Below are positions 24,514 to 33,429 of a stretch of 57,810 nt of DNA, piece after piece. The stretch comes from Lachnospiraceae bacterium (GTDB lineage Bacteria; Bacillota; Clostridia; Lachnospirales; Lachnospiraceae): the NCBI GenBank assembly GCA_017511045.1, contig JAFWLM010000118.1, positions 1-57,810 on the forward strand. Reading direction: 5' to 3'. How positions within the stretch are numbered: the first letter of the stretch is position 1; each line of letters begins with the position of its first letter. The translations under genes were made by a program, and so were the position numbers. The notes beneath the pieces are model-generated. The model did not search any database, was not told where the DNA came from, and was given only the letters and a program-made list of their open reading frames with translations.

Positions 24514-26241
24514 ATGAAGAATACAAAAACAAAGAGATCCAATCTTATATGGCCAATCTTGTTAAGTGCGCTATTATTCATAGCCGTGCTTTTTGTATGC
24601 TTCTTTTTACCGGATACAACCTATGGAGCGCAGAGCGGATATGTAAATGCCAGCGATCTGAATGTTCGGACCAAACCATCAACAACGAATTCATCCGTCG
24701 TCGGAACAGTCTCGTATCAGACGGTTACGATCTTAGGAAGCGAAACAGACGCTTCCGGAAACCTCTGGTACAAGATCAGTTATAATGGCGGCGAGTATTA
24801 TATCTTCGGATCTTACGTAACACTGAATGCAGATTCCGGATCAGAGGTATCCTCCGGTCAGCAGGTTTCATCGGCTGACTATGGCTCTTTTGAAGAGCAG
24901 CTTGCAAGATTCCCGGAAAGCTATCGAAGCAAAATTCAGGAGATCCATGCTTCCTATCCGAATTATATCTTCCAGGCAGACTACGTCAGCATGAGTTATG
25001 ACGAAGCGGTTTATCAGGAAACCTTAGATCACAGAAAACTGGTCAGTATGACAGCTGACGGAGTTTCCTGGAGATCTTTAAGCTCTTCCTGCTATGACTG
25101 GAACACAGGTAGCTGGAGCACATTCTCAGGCAACTGGACGGATGCGGGAATCGATGTCATTGAATACTATATGGATCCGAGGAATTTCCTTTCGACCCGT
25201 AACATGTATATCTTCGCGCAGCAGACCTATACCGGCGCTGAGACAAGAAGCGGAGTAGAGAGCATTGTCGGCAGTTCTTTCCTTGCAGGCAACTATACCG
25301 ACTCAACAGGTACTCATAATTATATTGATATCATTATGCAGGTGGCAGCAGAGTCACATGTCAGCCCGTATGTCATTGCAGCAACTCTGCGTATCGAGCA
25401 GCCTTATGGCGGAGACTCTCCGCTGATCGACGGCTCCTACGGTTATTACAACTTCTTTAACTTCGCAGCCAGCGGCTCTGATGTTGTAGGAAACGGCATT
25501 GCGTATGCAAAGAAGCAGGGTTGGGATACCGTCTATAAATCGATCTTAGGCGGAGCACAGGGTTATTACAACGGCTATCTGAAATACGGCCAGGATACTT
25601 ACTTCTATAAAGATTATAACGTCATCAACGGTGACTTTAACCATCAGTATGCACAGGGTGCATATGACCAGATTGGCAGCGCAGCATTCCTGCGCAATGC
25701 GATCAGCGATGATCATAATGCAACGATGGTCCTTCGAATCCCGGTCTATACGACCATGCCGGCTGAATCCCAGGGATATCCGCCGGAAACCTCCAGTTTA
25801 AATGCACGTTATCAAAGAGGCGGAGCTGTCATTCCTAGAAAGACGGCAACGATCACCTCTGCTGATACGATCAATACGGATGTAACGCCGGTAAGCGGCG
25901 GAACGGGCGCAGCAGTTGTTCCTACAGATGATACTGGCGATGACAATGGAAGCGGATCTACCGGAACTACCACTGTATCTACCGGTGCAGGCACTGATGT
26001 TACAGACGGAGGATCGAATGAAGATCCGGGAGGAGGCGGCACATCGCCGAAATACAGCTCCGGCGATGCAAACGGAGATGGCAAGATCTCGGCTCTGGAT
26101 TATGTCGCAGTTAAGAATCACATCCTTGGAAAGAAAGTGATCAGCGATGCGGATAAGCTGAAAGCAGCTGACGCAAACGGCGACGGCAAGATCTCAGCAC
26201 TTGATTATGTCCGGATCAAAAATACGATTTTAGGAAGATAA
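24514..26241 (+). CDS. Secreted SH3-glucosaminidase with C-terminal dockerin
   Basis: Exported peptidoglycan-hydrolase-like protein. A Lys/Arg-rich start and a long hydrophobic segment (LIWPILLSALLFIAVLFVCFFL) form a signal peptide or anchor. Next come a bacterial SH3 domain (GYVNASDLNVRTKPS...YIFGSYV), an endo-beta-N-acetylglucosaminidase domain (YMDPRNFLSTRNMYIFAQQ to about the IPVYTTMP segment), a low-complexity Gly/Thr/Asp linker, and a type I dockerin with two calcium loops (GDANGDGKISALDYV and DANGDGKISALDYVRIKN). I prefer the ATG at 24514; an in-frame TTG at 24481 would add 11 residues. The dockerin implies a cohesin partner, perhaps encoded elsewhere. The next gene, 9 bp downstream, encodes a membrane-anchored surface protein. 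Confidence 0.88.
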   Translation: MKNTKTKRSNLIWPILLSALLFIAVLFVCFFLPDTTYGAQSGYVNASDLNVRTKPSTTNSSVVGTVSYQTVTILGSETDASGNLWYKISYNGGEYYIFGSYVTLNADSGSEVSSGQQVSSADYGSFEEQLARFPESYRSKIQEIHASYPNYIFQADYVSMSYDEAVYQETLDHRKLVSMTADGVSWRSLSSSCYDWNTGSWSTFSGNWTDAGIDVIEYYMDPRNFLSTRNMYIFAQQTYTGAETRSGVESIVGSSFLAGNYTDSTGTHNYIDIIMQVAAESHVSPYVIAATLRIEQPYGGDSPLIDGSYGYYNFFNFAASGSDVVGNGIAYAKKQGWDTVYKSILGGAQGYYNGYLKYGQDTYFYKDYNVINGDFNHQYAQGAYDQIGSAAFLRNAISDDHNATMVLRIPVYTTMPAESQGYPPETSSLNARYQRGGAVIPRKTATITSADTINTDVTPVSGGTGAAVVPTDDTGDDNGSGSTGTTTVSTGAGTDVTDGGSNEDPGGGGTSPKYSSGDANGDGKISALDYVAVKNHILGKKVISDADKLKAADANGDGKISALDYVRIKNTILGR

Positions 26242-26250
26242 AGAAGTAAT

Positions 26251-27582
26251 ATGGTAAAACCCCGTAACCTGAAAAAGAGAATCATTGGAATTATGCTTGC
26301 AGCTTGTCTTGCAAGCGTAATTTTTGCTGTTCCTGCATATGCGGCAGGAGGGGCTTATGTAGATAGTTATGTTGAAGTAGCAGAAGGTGAGCATAAAACT
26401 ATTTATGTAAGTGCTGATAATGCTTTTGGCGTATATAGCGTTAGTTCATCTGGCAATGTACATGCCACTATGTTGGATGAAGGCGCGCTCGACAACGATA
26501 GTGAAGCAATCGATATTTTTGGAGCAAGTGCAGGAGATGGAACGGTTACGATTTATTTTTCGACGCTTGCCACTTTTGACGAGGAAGAATTAGATGGTAC
26601 TACGTTATATGTTAACGTGCACGTCTATTCTCCAGATGGCGGCTACACTCCGGACAAGGGTGGAGAAGATGGAGGACAGCCGGCAGAGCAGGAGACGACA
26701 ACTGCCGACCCGAATGTAGACAAGTTAAAGGTCGCGCTTGACGGAGCAGAGTACAGCGTTCTGAAAGATCTTGCGGGTATCGAACTTCCAAAAGGATTTA
26801 CAGAAGCTGACGGCACATATAACGGAGAAAAAGTCAGAGTTCTCTCATTTGGAAAAGACCTGACACTTTATGTTCTTAAAAAGACAGATGACGGAAGTAT
26901 TATCTTCCGAACCTATAATGAAAAGGATAAAAAGTTTGAAGCTCCGAAGACGCTCGTCCAGAACAAGATCACATACTATCTGTTAGATATTCCGGAAGGG
27001 GAAAAAGCTCCGGAAGGATATACCGAAAAAGACCTGAAGATCGGTGACTATACAGTTAAAGGCTATGTCGCAAATTCAAAAACCTATGAGGACTTTTATT
27101 ATATCCGTGCCTTAAGCGATGGAACAGCAGGCTATTATGCCTATGATACAAAGCAGGGTTCGATCCAGCGCTGCATGAGTTTAGACGAAGCATTAAATGC
27201 CAATGAGCTGATCAAGCAGATGCAGGAAGAGGCAGAGAAGGAAGCTCTGAAAGCAGCGAAAACAGAAAAAATGCTTAAGATCCTTCTTCTTGTGGCAGCA
27301 GTTATCGTGGTCGGACTGATCGTGGCGCTGATTATTGTTGCAGCAAAAAAGAAAAAGAACGGCGGCAGTGGACCGGGAAACAGCAATGGGCCAAAAGCGG
27401 ACGATTTGGATACAGAGCGACTGGACGTGTCTGACGAGCTCACAAATGAGTTCAATGAAACTGCGCCCCTCGATGAAGTCGAAGTACCGGACGGCGTATC
27501 TGATTTGGATGCCTATGAAATGGAAATCGAGGACTTAATCGATGATGAAGCAGGAACCTCCTGGAAAGACTTAGGCATGTAA
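26251..27582 (+). CDS. Membrane-anchored extracellular protein
   Basis: Family not recognised. A signal peptide (IIGIMLAACLASVIFAVPAYA) is followed by a beta-rich domain of about 100 residues (residues about 32-128), a Gly/Asp/Thr-rich linker, a second domain of about 150 residues, a charged helix, and one membrane helix (ILLLVAAVIVVGLIVALIIVAA) followed by KKKK, so the acidic tail of about 70 residues lies in the cytoplasm. It starts 9 bp after the dockerin protein and is probably co-transcribed. The first domain could be a cohesin- or Ig-like receptor for the dockerin neighbour, but I see no decisive motif. Confidence 0.8.
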   Translation: MVKPRNLKKRIIGIMLAACLASVIFAVPAYAAGGAYVDSYVEVAEGEHKTIYVSADNAFGVYSVSSSGNVHATMLDEGALDNDSEAIDIFGASAGDGTVTIYFSTLATFDEEELDGTTLYVNVHVYSPDGGYTPDKGGEDGGQPAEQETTTADPNVDKLKVALDGAEYSVLKDLAGIELPKGFTEADGTYNGEKVRVLSFGKDLTLYVLKKTDDGSIIFRTYNEKDKKFEAPKTLVQNKITYYLLDIPEGEKAPEGYTEKDLKIGDYTVKGYVANSKTYEDFYYIRALSDGTAGYYAYDTKQGSIQRCMSLDEALNANELIKQMQEEAEKEALKAAKTEKMLKILLLVAAVIVVGLIVALIIVAAKKKKNGGSGPGNSNGPKADDLDTERLDVSDELTNEFNETAPLDEVEVPDGVSDLDAYEMEIEDLIDDEAGTSWKDLGM

Positions 27583-27650
27583 ACTTCACAAATAAAAAAG
27601 TTTATTTCGAAATGTGTTATCTCCTAACAGACATTCGACATGTATATCAG

Positions 27651-27680
27651 GAAAGACCGGCCGCCTGGCCGGTTTTTTCC
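27651..27680 (+). terminator. Rho-independent terminator
   Basis: ACCGGCC (27656-27662), loop GCCT, GGCCGGT (27667-27673), followed by a run of Ts; flanking GGAAA/TTTTCC extends the stem. Ends the surface-protein operon. Confidence 0.9.
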
Positions 27681-27835
27681 TGTCCGGAAATACGCGGAAA
27701 CCCTTAAAGATTTCAGACGGAACAATGGGAAGTATGGCATCTCTAAGGGAATTATGTCATAATGAATGAACGGAAAGATTGATTTACTTCCTTTATTTGA
27801 ACTGTACGGTTTTTTGCTGATAAAGGAGCTCTGAT

Positions 27836-28726
27836 ATGAAACGGACAGTAATAGTTTTATTAGGTATCGTGTGTTTGACGGCCCTTTGCTTCGGATGTGG
27901 TTTGGCTAAAAAGCCGGGAGGCGGCAATGAACCTGAAACGAAGCCTACAACAGTCGTTAGCGGAAATGGAGAAGGTATGGATTTTCAGTCGATCAGGATC
28001 GCGGAAAGCGGTTCGATGGCATACAGTACTGTCTATTATGCAGAAAAAACGGATACCGGTTTGCATCTGGAATATTACATGGGCAATTATTACTGGGATG
28101 GGAATGACCAAAAAGAAGATAAACAGATGATCCATCAGCTGGATGGAGATGAGGCCCTTTACGAACAGGTGGCAGCGTTAGTCGAAAAATATGATCTTGC
28201 TTCCTGGGATGGATTCAGCGGCTCTGACCCGAATGTTTTAGATGGCTATGGGTTTACCCTGGAAGCTGTTCTTGCAGACGGAACAACGATCTTTGCCAGT
28301 GGTTCCAATAAGTTTCCGGATGGCTATCATGGTTTTATTGGTGAAATGGATGCACTTCTTTCAAGGGAAGAAATTACTGAGACGATATTTGATGCAGGGG
28401 ATTATTCGATAGAATTACCGGAAAGCTGGCTGAACAATGTCACAGCGTTGTTCCGGGAAGGCTATGTTGCATTTGAAGTGCAGACTGAGGTGCAGAACCG
28501 CACGATTCTTTGCATTTATAATGAGCCTTATGAATACGGTAATGGTGGGGAAGACTACCAGACGATCAAAAAGTACCACAAAGAGGGGTCGGACTGGTAT
28601 ATCGTAATATACCGGTATCCGGAGGCTGATTCCGCTTATGAAGAAATGAATGATGCGCAGAAGGCGATCTGTGACTCCCTGGATGACGATATGCAGAAGA
28701 TCGCAAAGAGCCTTAAACTGAAATAA
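27836..28726 (+). CDS. Putative lipoprotein of unknown function
   Basis: A 296-residue exported protein. The N-terminus MKRTVIVLLGIVCLTALCFGCG is a signal sequence with a lipobox-like CFGC, slightly off the usual LxxC pattern, so lipidation at that Cys is probable but not certain. A Pro/Thr/Gly linker follows, then a mixed alpha/beta globular region with no motif I recognise. Single gene; a CATAAT box with upstream TG lies at about 27757-27764. Neighbours give no functional clue. Confidence 0.75.
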   Translation: MKRTVIVLLGIVCLTALCFGCGLAKKPGGGNEPETKPTTVVSGNGEGMDFQSIRIAESGSMAYSTVYYAEKTDTGLHLEYYMGNYYWDGNDQKEDKQMIHQLDGDEALYEQVAALVEKYDLASWDGFSGSDPNVLDGYGFTLEAVLADGTTIFASGSNKFPDGYHGFIGEMDALLSREEITETIFDAGDYSIELPESWLNNVTALFREGYVAFEVQTEVQNRTILCIYNEPYEYGNGGEDYQTIKKYHKEGSDWYIVIYRYPEADSAYEEMNDAQKAICDSLDDDMQKIAKSLKLK

Positions 28727-28751
28727 AGCTATCCTTTGCAGATGATACCTA

Positions 28752-28760
28752 TGCTATAAT
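28752..28760 (+). promoter_or_regulatory. Extended -10 promoter immediately before ABC-F start
   Basis: TGCTATAAT (28752-28760) ends only 9 bp before the ATG at 28770, and there is no ribosome binding site in between. A start point about 7 bp past the -10 box would leave two or three bases of leader. Confidence 0.5.
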
Positions 28761-28769
28761 GAACCAATT

Positions 28770-30788
28770 ATGAGACTGCAAATCCGAAACGCTCTCGTTC
28801 AATACGGAGCGGAAACGATATTAGATCATATCGACTTTGAGATCCGCGGAAATGAAAAGATCGCTGTTGTCGGGAGAAACGGGTGTGGAAAGACCACACT
28901 CTTAAAACTGATTTCCGGAATTATAACAGCGGAGAATCCGAACAGTGATGAACAATATGCCTTTATGCTGGCCGGCGGACAGTCGATCGGCTATTTAGAG
29001 CAGATCAATTTTGAGGATAAAGAGATCTCTGCGGAAGATGAGATCAAAAAAGTGTTCCGGAAAGTCTATGAGTGCCGTGACGAGATGAGAGAAGTCGAAA
29101 AGCAGCTGGAGACGAATCCGGAAGAACGCCTGATCAAACGCTATGATTATCTCCAGAAGCAATGGGATGCCCTTGGCGGAGATTCCTGTGAAAGAGAAAT
29201 GCATATCATGTTCCGTCAGTTCGGCTTTGAACCGGAGGAGATCAAAAAGCCAATGGGGAATTTCTCCGGAGGGCAGCAGACAAAGATCGCCTTTGTAAAG
29301 CTTCTCTTAAGCAAACCGGATATCCTTCTTTTAGATGAGCCGACAAACCATCTGGACCTTCCTTCCATTGAGTGGCTGGAAGAGTATCTGAAAAAATACG
29401 AGAAGGCGGTCGTTGTAGTTTCCCATGACCGTATCTTCCTGGACCGGATCGCAGATGTCACCTATGAAATCGAATATCACCGCATGACTCGTTATGCCGG
29501 AAACTACAGTGCTTATATCGCCCAGAAAGAAGCCGCACTCCTAAAACAGGAAAAAGACTATGAGGCTCAGCAGAAGGAGATCAAACGGCTTACAGAGTGG
29601 GTAGAGAAGTGGAAGAACACACCGACTAAGGTAACGGCGGCCAGATCAAAGCTGAAGGCTATCGAACACATGGTAAAGATCGAGAAACCGCGCCGTTTTG
29701 ACCGTACGACCTTCCGTGCCCACTTTCTTCCGAAAACAGAAAGCTTCCAGCATGTGTTAGTGGCAAAAGACCTTACGATCGGATATGACCGGGCTTTAAG
29801 TACTGTCTCCTTTGATCTGATGCGGGGAGAACGGCTTGCAGTGATCGGAGAAAACGGAAAAGGAAAATCCACGCTGCTGAGAACTCTGACCGGTCAGGTA
29901 AGTCCCCTTTCCGGCGATTTCACTTTTGGCGGGAATGTGGAAGCCGGATATTTTGATCAGCAGACAGCTGTTATTAATGACATGAATCCGGAACAGACGG
30001 TTTTCGATAATTTCCACGACGAGTATCCCCGTCTTACGAACGAACAGGTCCGAAGCGCGCTCGGAGCATTCGCGTTTACACAGGAAGAAGTAGAACGGAA
30101 ACTCGGACAGCTTTCCGGTGGCGAGCGTGTACGCCTTGCTTTGTGCAAGATGCTTTTTACGCGGCCGAACTTCCTGATCCTGGACGAGCCTACAAACCAT
30201 CTGGACATTTTCGGGAAAGATGCGTTGGAGCAGATGCTGAATGAATATACCGGGACCGTGCTTTTTGTTTCCCATGACCGCTACTTCATAAAACGGATCG
30301 CTACACAGATCCTGGATTTCGAAAATGACGCGGTAGAGTTCTATCCGTATCCGTACGAAGAGTATCTGGAGGAGAGAAAGAAAAGGGCGGAGCGAAAAGA
30401 ATCCGCATCCCGCACAGCAACTGTCAATGCCGCAAAAACAACAGAACAGCAGATGGAAAAGGCGTTTGCGGATGATGAGACTTTAGCAAAAGCAGAAACC
30501 CTTGGGGTATCGCCGGAGACTCTTGATAATATCCGGAGAAATCCGGGAAAAGAGCGTTCTAAAATCGAACGAAAGATCGAAAAACTCGAAACCGAAATGA
30601 CTTCCAGCGAAGAGCTGCTGAGCTCCCTCAAGGAACAGTACAACGACCCGGATGCGGCAGCAGATTATGAAAGACTCGGAAAACTGGAAAAAGAGATCCA
30701 TGAACAGGAAGAACTGCAGGAAGATCTTCTGGCACAGATCATGGAACAGGAAGAACTGCTCGCCTTTGTAGAATCTGTTGTTTCATAA
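28770..30788 (+). CDS. ABC-F family ATPase
   Basis: A 672-residue soluble protein with two ABC ATPase domains and no membrane segment. Domain 1: Walker A GRNGCGKTT, signature FSGGQQ, Walker B LLLDEPTNHLD. Domain 2: GENGKGKST, LSGGER, LILDEPTNHLD. The interdomain linker (about 245-300) is charged and helical, and the C-terminus from about 540 is a Glu/Lys-rich coiled coil. ABC-F proteins act on the ribosome, as translation factors (Uup, EttA type) or antibiotic-protection proteins; which applies cannot be decided here. Convergent with the ABC exporter gene. Confidence 0.93.
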   Translation: MRLQIRNALVQYGAETILDHIDFEIRGNEKIAVVGRNGCGKTTLLKLISGIITAENPNSDEQYAFMLAGGQSIGYLEQINFEDKEISAEDEIKKVFRKVYECRDEMREVEKQLETNPEERLIKRYDYLQKQWDALGGDSCEREMHIMFRQFGFEPEEIKKPMGNFSGGQQTKIAFVKLLLSKPDILLLDEPTNHLDLPSIEWLEEYLKKYEKAVVVVSHDRIFLDRIADVTYEIEYHRMTRYAGNYSAYIAQKEAALLKQEKDYEAQQKEIKRLTEWVEKWKNTPTKVTAARSKLKAIEHMVKIEKPRRFDRTTFRAHFLPKTESFQHVLVAKDLTIGYDRALSTVSFDLMRGERLAVIGENGKGKSTLLRTLTGQVSPLSGDFTFGGNVEAGYFDQQTAVINDMNPEQTVFDNFHDEYPRLTNEQVRSALGAFAFTQEEVERKLGQLSGGERVRLALCKMLFTRPNFLILDEPTNHLDIFGKDALEQMLNEYTGTVLFVSHDRYFIKRIATQILDFENDAVEFYPYPYEEYLEERKKRAERKESASRTATVNAAKTTEQQMEKAFADDETLAKAETLGVSPETLDNIRRNPGKERSKIERKIEKLETEMTSSEELLSSLKEQYNDPDAAADYERLGKLEKEIHEQEELQEDLLAQIMEQEELLAFVESVVS

Positions 30789-30799
30789 AAAATGATATT

Positions 30800-30834
30800 T
30801 GAAAGCCCCTGCTGAGCAGGGGCTCTTTTATTGA
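30800..30834. terminator. Two-way terminator between convergent genes
   Basis: AGCCCCTGCT and AGCAGGGGCT form a GC-rich hairpin at 30804-30824 with CTTTTATT downstream and an A-containing stretch upstream, serving the ABC-F gene and probably the minus-strand exporter. Confidence 0.8.
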
Positions 30835-30846
30835 GATGATAGTTTT

Positions 30847-32604
30847 TCAGGAGATCGTCTGGGCATTGACCAGCTTTTCATATTCTCCGTGGAGTGCCAT
30901 CAGTTCATTATGCGTTCCGTATTCCATCACCTGATTCTGATCGATGACAGCTATCTTATCTGCGCCGCGGACAGTACTGAGTCTGTGTGCAATGATGATC
31001 GATGTTCTGCCTTTTGAGAGCTCATCAAAGGCATCCTGGATACGGATTTCGGTAATGCTGTCTAAGGCAGAAGTTGCTTCATCCAGAATGATGATCGGCG
31101 GGTTTTTGAGGAAGATCCGGGCGATACCGATCCGCTGTTTCTGACCGCCGGAGAGCATGACTCCGCGTTCTCCGATATAGGATTGATACTGCTCCGGCAT
31201 CTGCATGATCTCTTCGTGGAGCTCTGCCTTCTTTGCTGCTTCGATGATCTCTTCCATTGAAGCGTCCGGCTTCCCGTACGCGATATTCTCGTAGATCGTT
31301 CCGGCGAACATGAAAACGTCCTGCTGCACAATTCCGATCGCCTGACGGAGGGATTTCTGGGTCACTGTTCTGATATCATATCCGTCTACGCTGATCGAGC
31401 CTTCGCTGACTTCATAGAAGCGGGGGATCAGATTGCTGAGGGTTGTCTTGCCGCCGCCTGAAGGGCCGACGATTGCCAGAGTTGTTCCGGCTGGGACTTC
31501 AAGCGAAACATGTCTTAATACTTCTGCCTGAGGCAGTTTGTGTCCATTACTTTCTTTATATGTGAAACTGACGTCGTTGATCCTGATATCTCCCTTAACA
31601 TTTTTCAGAACATGCGCATTCTCTGCGTCCGTGATCTCCGGGTCCGTGCGCATGATCTCAAGGAAACGTCTGAATCCTGCCATGCCTGCCATGTACTGTT
31701 CCACAAACGCGACCAGTTTCCGGACCGGAGTGAGGAAGGAAGAAACATAGAGACTGAAGGTTACAAGGCCGATATAGGAGAGGGTATCATGCATGATATA
31801 ATATCCGCCGACCATGATCACGAGTACGGACAGGATCGGAAGGGCGAACTCCATACCTGCATGAAAGATCGCCATGGCATTGTAGTAACCGCGTTTGGAT
31901 TCCACATAAGCCTTGTTCGTATCTTCGAATTTCTTTAATTCCATCTCTTCATTGGCGAATGCTTTTGCGGTCCGGATACCGGAAAAGCCGCTTTCGATCG
32001 AAGCATTGATTTCTGCCTGTTTCGCTTTGACCTTAACGCTGGCATCAGCCATTCGTTTTCTCAGGATGATCGTGAAGATCACGAAGACAGGGATCACAGC
32101 GAATACGATCAACGCGAGCCTCCACTCCACACCACAAAGAATAATAAAAGCTCCGATGATGGTGATGCTGGAGATCAGAAGATCTTCCGGACCGTGGTGT
32201 GCAAGTTCAGCGATCTCGAAAAGATCATTCGTGACACGGCTCATCAGCTGGCCTGTTCTGTGTTTATCAAAGAAACGGAAACTTAATCCTTCAATATGGG
32301 TAAACAGCTCCGTCCGCATATCTGCTTCCATATAGACACCCATGCGATGTCCCCAGTACGTAATGATGTAGTAGAGGAACGCCCGTACGATATACGCACA
32401 GACCATGATCACCATTACGATAAAGAAAGTCTTGTATTCATTCTCCGGGAGATATCTCTCCATGCTCATCTTCGATATATACGGGAATGTTAAGTCGACT
32501 GCTGCAACGAGCAGTGCGCAGATCATATCGAGCAGAAACAGTCCGATATGATTTTTATAGAAGCGCATGAAAATGCGTATGCTGCCGGTATTTTTATAAT
32601 CCAT
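30847..32604 (-). CDS. ABC exporter, fused permease-ATPase
   Basis: A half-size ABC exporter (585 residues from the chosen start), MsbA/LmrA type. Six membrane helices occupy about residues 15-300, then the ATPase: Walker A GPSGGGKTT, Q-loop, signature LSGGQKQRIGIARI, Walker B IIILDEATSALD and the H-loop HRLS. I start at the ATG at 32604 (MDYKNTG) because AAGGAG lies 9 bases before it; the open frame runs further up to 32691 without support. No paired exporter gene adjoins it, so it probably acts as a homodimer. Substrate could be a lipid, peptide or drug. Confidence 0.92.
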   Translation of the reverse strand: MDYKNTGSIRIFMRFYKNHIGLFLLDMICALLVAAVDLTFPYISKMSMERYLPENEYKTFFIVMVIMVCAYIVRAFLYYIITYWGHRMGVYMEADMRTELFTHIEGLSFRFFDKHRTGQLMSRVTNDLFEIAELAHHGPEDLLISSITIIGAFIILCGVEWRLALIVFAVIPVFVIFTIILRKRMADASVKVKAKQAEINASIESGFSGIRTAKAFANEEMELKKFEDTNKAYVESKRGYYNAMAIFHAGMEFALPILSVLVIMVGGYYIMHDTLSYIGLVTFSLYVSSFLTPVRKLVAFVEQYMAGMAGFRRFLEIMRTDPEITDAENAHVLKNVKGDIRINDVSFTYKESNGHKLPQAEVLRHVSLEVPAGTTLAIVGPSGGGKTTLSNLIPRFYEVSEGSISVDGYDIRTVTQKSLRQAIGIVQQDVFMFAGTIYENIAYGKPDASMEEIIEAAKKAELHEEIMQMPEQYQSYIGERGVMLSGGQKQRIGIARIFLKNPPIIILDEATSALDSITEIRIQDAFDELSKGRTSIIIAHRLSTVRGADKIAVIDQNQVMEYGTHNELMALHGEYEKLVNAQTIS

Positions 32605-32778
32605 AGGGTGAATCTCCTTAAGTTTCAAGAACCAATTTAGCACAATCTGAAAGCGAAAACAATCCACCTCTTCCAAAGTAAACACTTTCAAAAAAAGCAG
32701 GCACTTCAGGGGTCTTTTTTATTGCGTTTGCTTCGCTGAAGTAAAGTAAAATTTTTTGCTAAAAAAGACGAAAAGTAG

Positions 32779-32807
32779 TTGCTTTTTGGCGCTTTAGGGA
32801 GTAAAAT
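32779..32807 (+). promoter_or_regulatory. Promoter of mraZ division cluster
   Basis: TTGCTT (32779-32784) and TAAAAT (32802-32807) at 17-bp spacing. The expected start point, near 32814, lies directly at the first MraZ box. Confidence 0.55.
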
Positions 32808-32815
32808 CACCTTAC

Positions 32816-32851
32816 AAGTGGTAGAAAGTGGTACTTAATGGAGCGAAGTGG
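32816..32851 (+). promoter_or_regulatory. Four MraZ boxes at 10-bp period
   Basis: AAGTGG at 32816, 32826 and 32846, and TAATGG at 32836, are spaced exactly 10 bp apart, one helical turn. MraZ is known to bind short direct repeats of this GTGG kind upstream of its own operon. The position at +1 fits autorepression. Confidence 0.75.
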
Positions 32852-32988
32852 TAAATGCTCAGAGCCGTCAAACGATTTGATTTTTTGGGATTTGCTGAAG
32901 AGTAAAGGGCACGGAGCTCCTTAAGTTGGTACTTAGCGCTGAGTGGCGCTTCAGTATAAAAGACACAAATGTCGCTGGGAGGTAACAG

Positions 32989-33429
32989 GTGAGCAGAATG
33001 TTTATGGGGGAATACAACCACACCATAGACGCAAAGGGCAGAGTCATTGTCCCTTCGAAATTCCGAAATATGCTCGGAGATAATTTCGTTGTCACCAAAG
33101 GTTTAGATGGCTGCTTGTGGGTTTTTCCTGCAGATGAGTGGGACTTATTCTATGAAAAACTCCGCAGCCTGCCTGTTACCAAAAAAGACACCCGTCAATT
33201 TGTAAGAAACTTTATGGCAAATGCGGACAATCCGGAAATCGACAAACAGGGCAGAGTCCTGATTCCGCAGAACCTGAGACAGGCAGCAAATCTTGAGAAA
33301 GATGTCGTTCTGATCGGAACCGGTCCGAGAATCGAGATCTGGAACAGAGAAGCCTGGGAAGCTACTTACGAAGAAGAAGACGCCGATGCAATTGCAGAGC
33401 GCATGGGAGACTGGGGATTTGATATTTAA
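32989..33429 (+). CDS. mraZ: Transcriptional regulator MraZ
   Basis: A 146-residue double-AbrB-fold regulator of the division and cell-wall (dcw) cluster. Both repeats are visible: [22 protein letters not shown] and [13 protein letters not shown]. The GTG at 32989 has GGGAGG just upstream; an ATG at 32998 gives the more usual MFMGEY start but poorer spacing. It ends inside the start of rsmH. It binds the repeats listed at 32816-32851. Confidence 0.95.
   Translation: MSRMFMGEYNHTIDAKGRVIVPSKFRNMLGDNFVVTKGLDGCLWVFPADEWDLFYEKLRSLPVTKKDTRQFVRNFMANADNPEIDKQGRVLIPQNLRQAANLEKDVVLIGTGPRIEIWNREAWEATYEEEDADAIAERMGDWGFDI

Larger units (their letters stand above)
32605..32988. other. Gene-free region before the division cluster
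   Basis: About 380 bp between the divergent exporter and mraZ. It carries an AT-rich left half, a promoter and MraZ boxes (both listed), then a leader of about 135 bp with small inverted repeats around AGCGCTGAGTGGCGCT (32935-32950). No gene was recognised. Confidence 0.7.

Noticed and set aside
26041-26240. DNA tandem repeat
   Set aside because: The repeat simply reflects the two calcium-binding halves of the dockerin domain.
32605-32691. 29-residue N-terminal extension of the ABC exporter
   Set aside because: A good AAGGAG site lies before the ATG at 32604, and the extra residues are not exporter-like.
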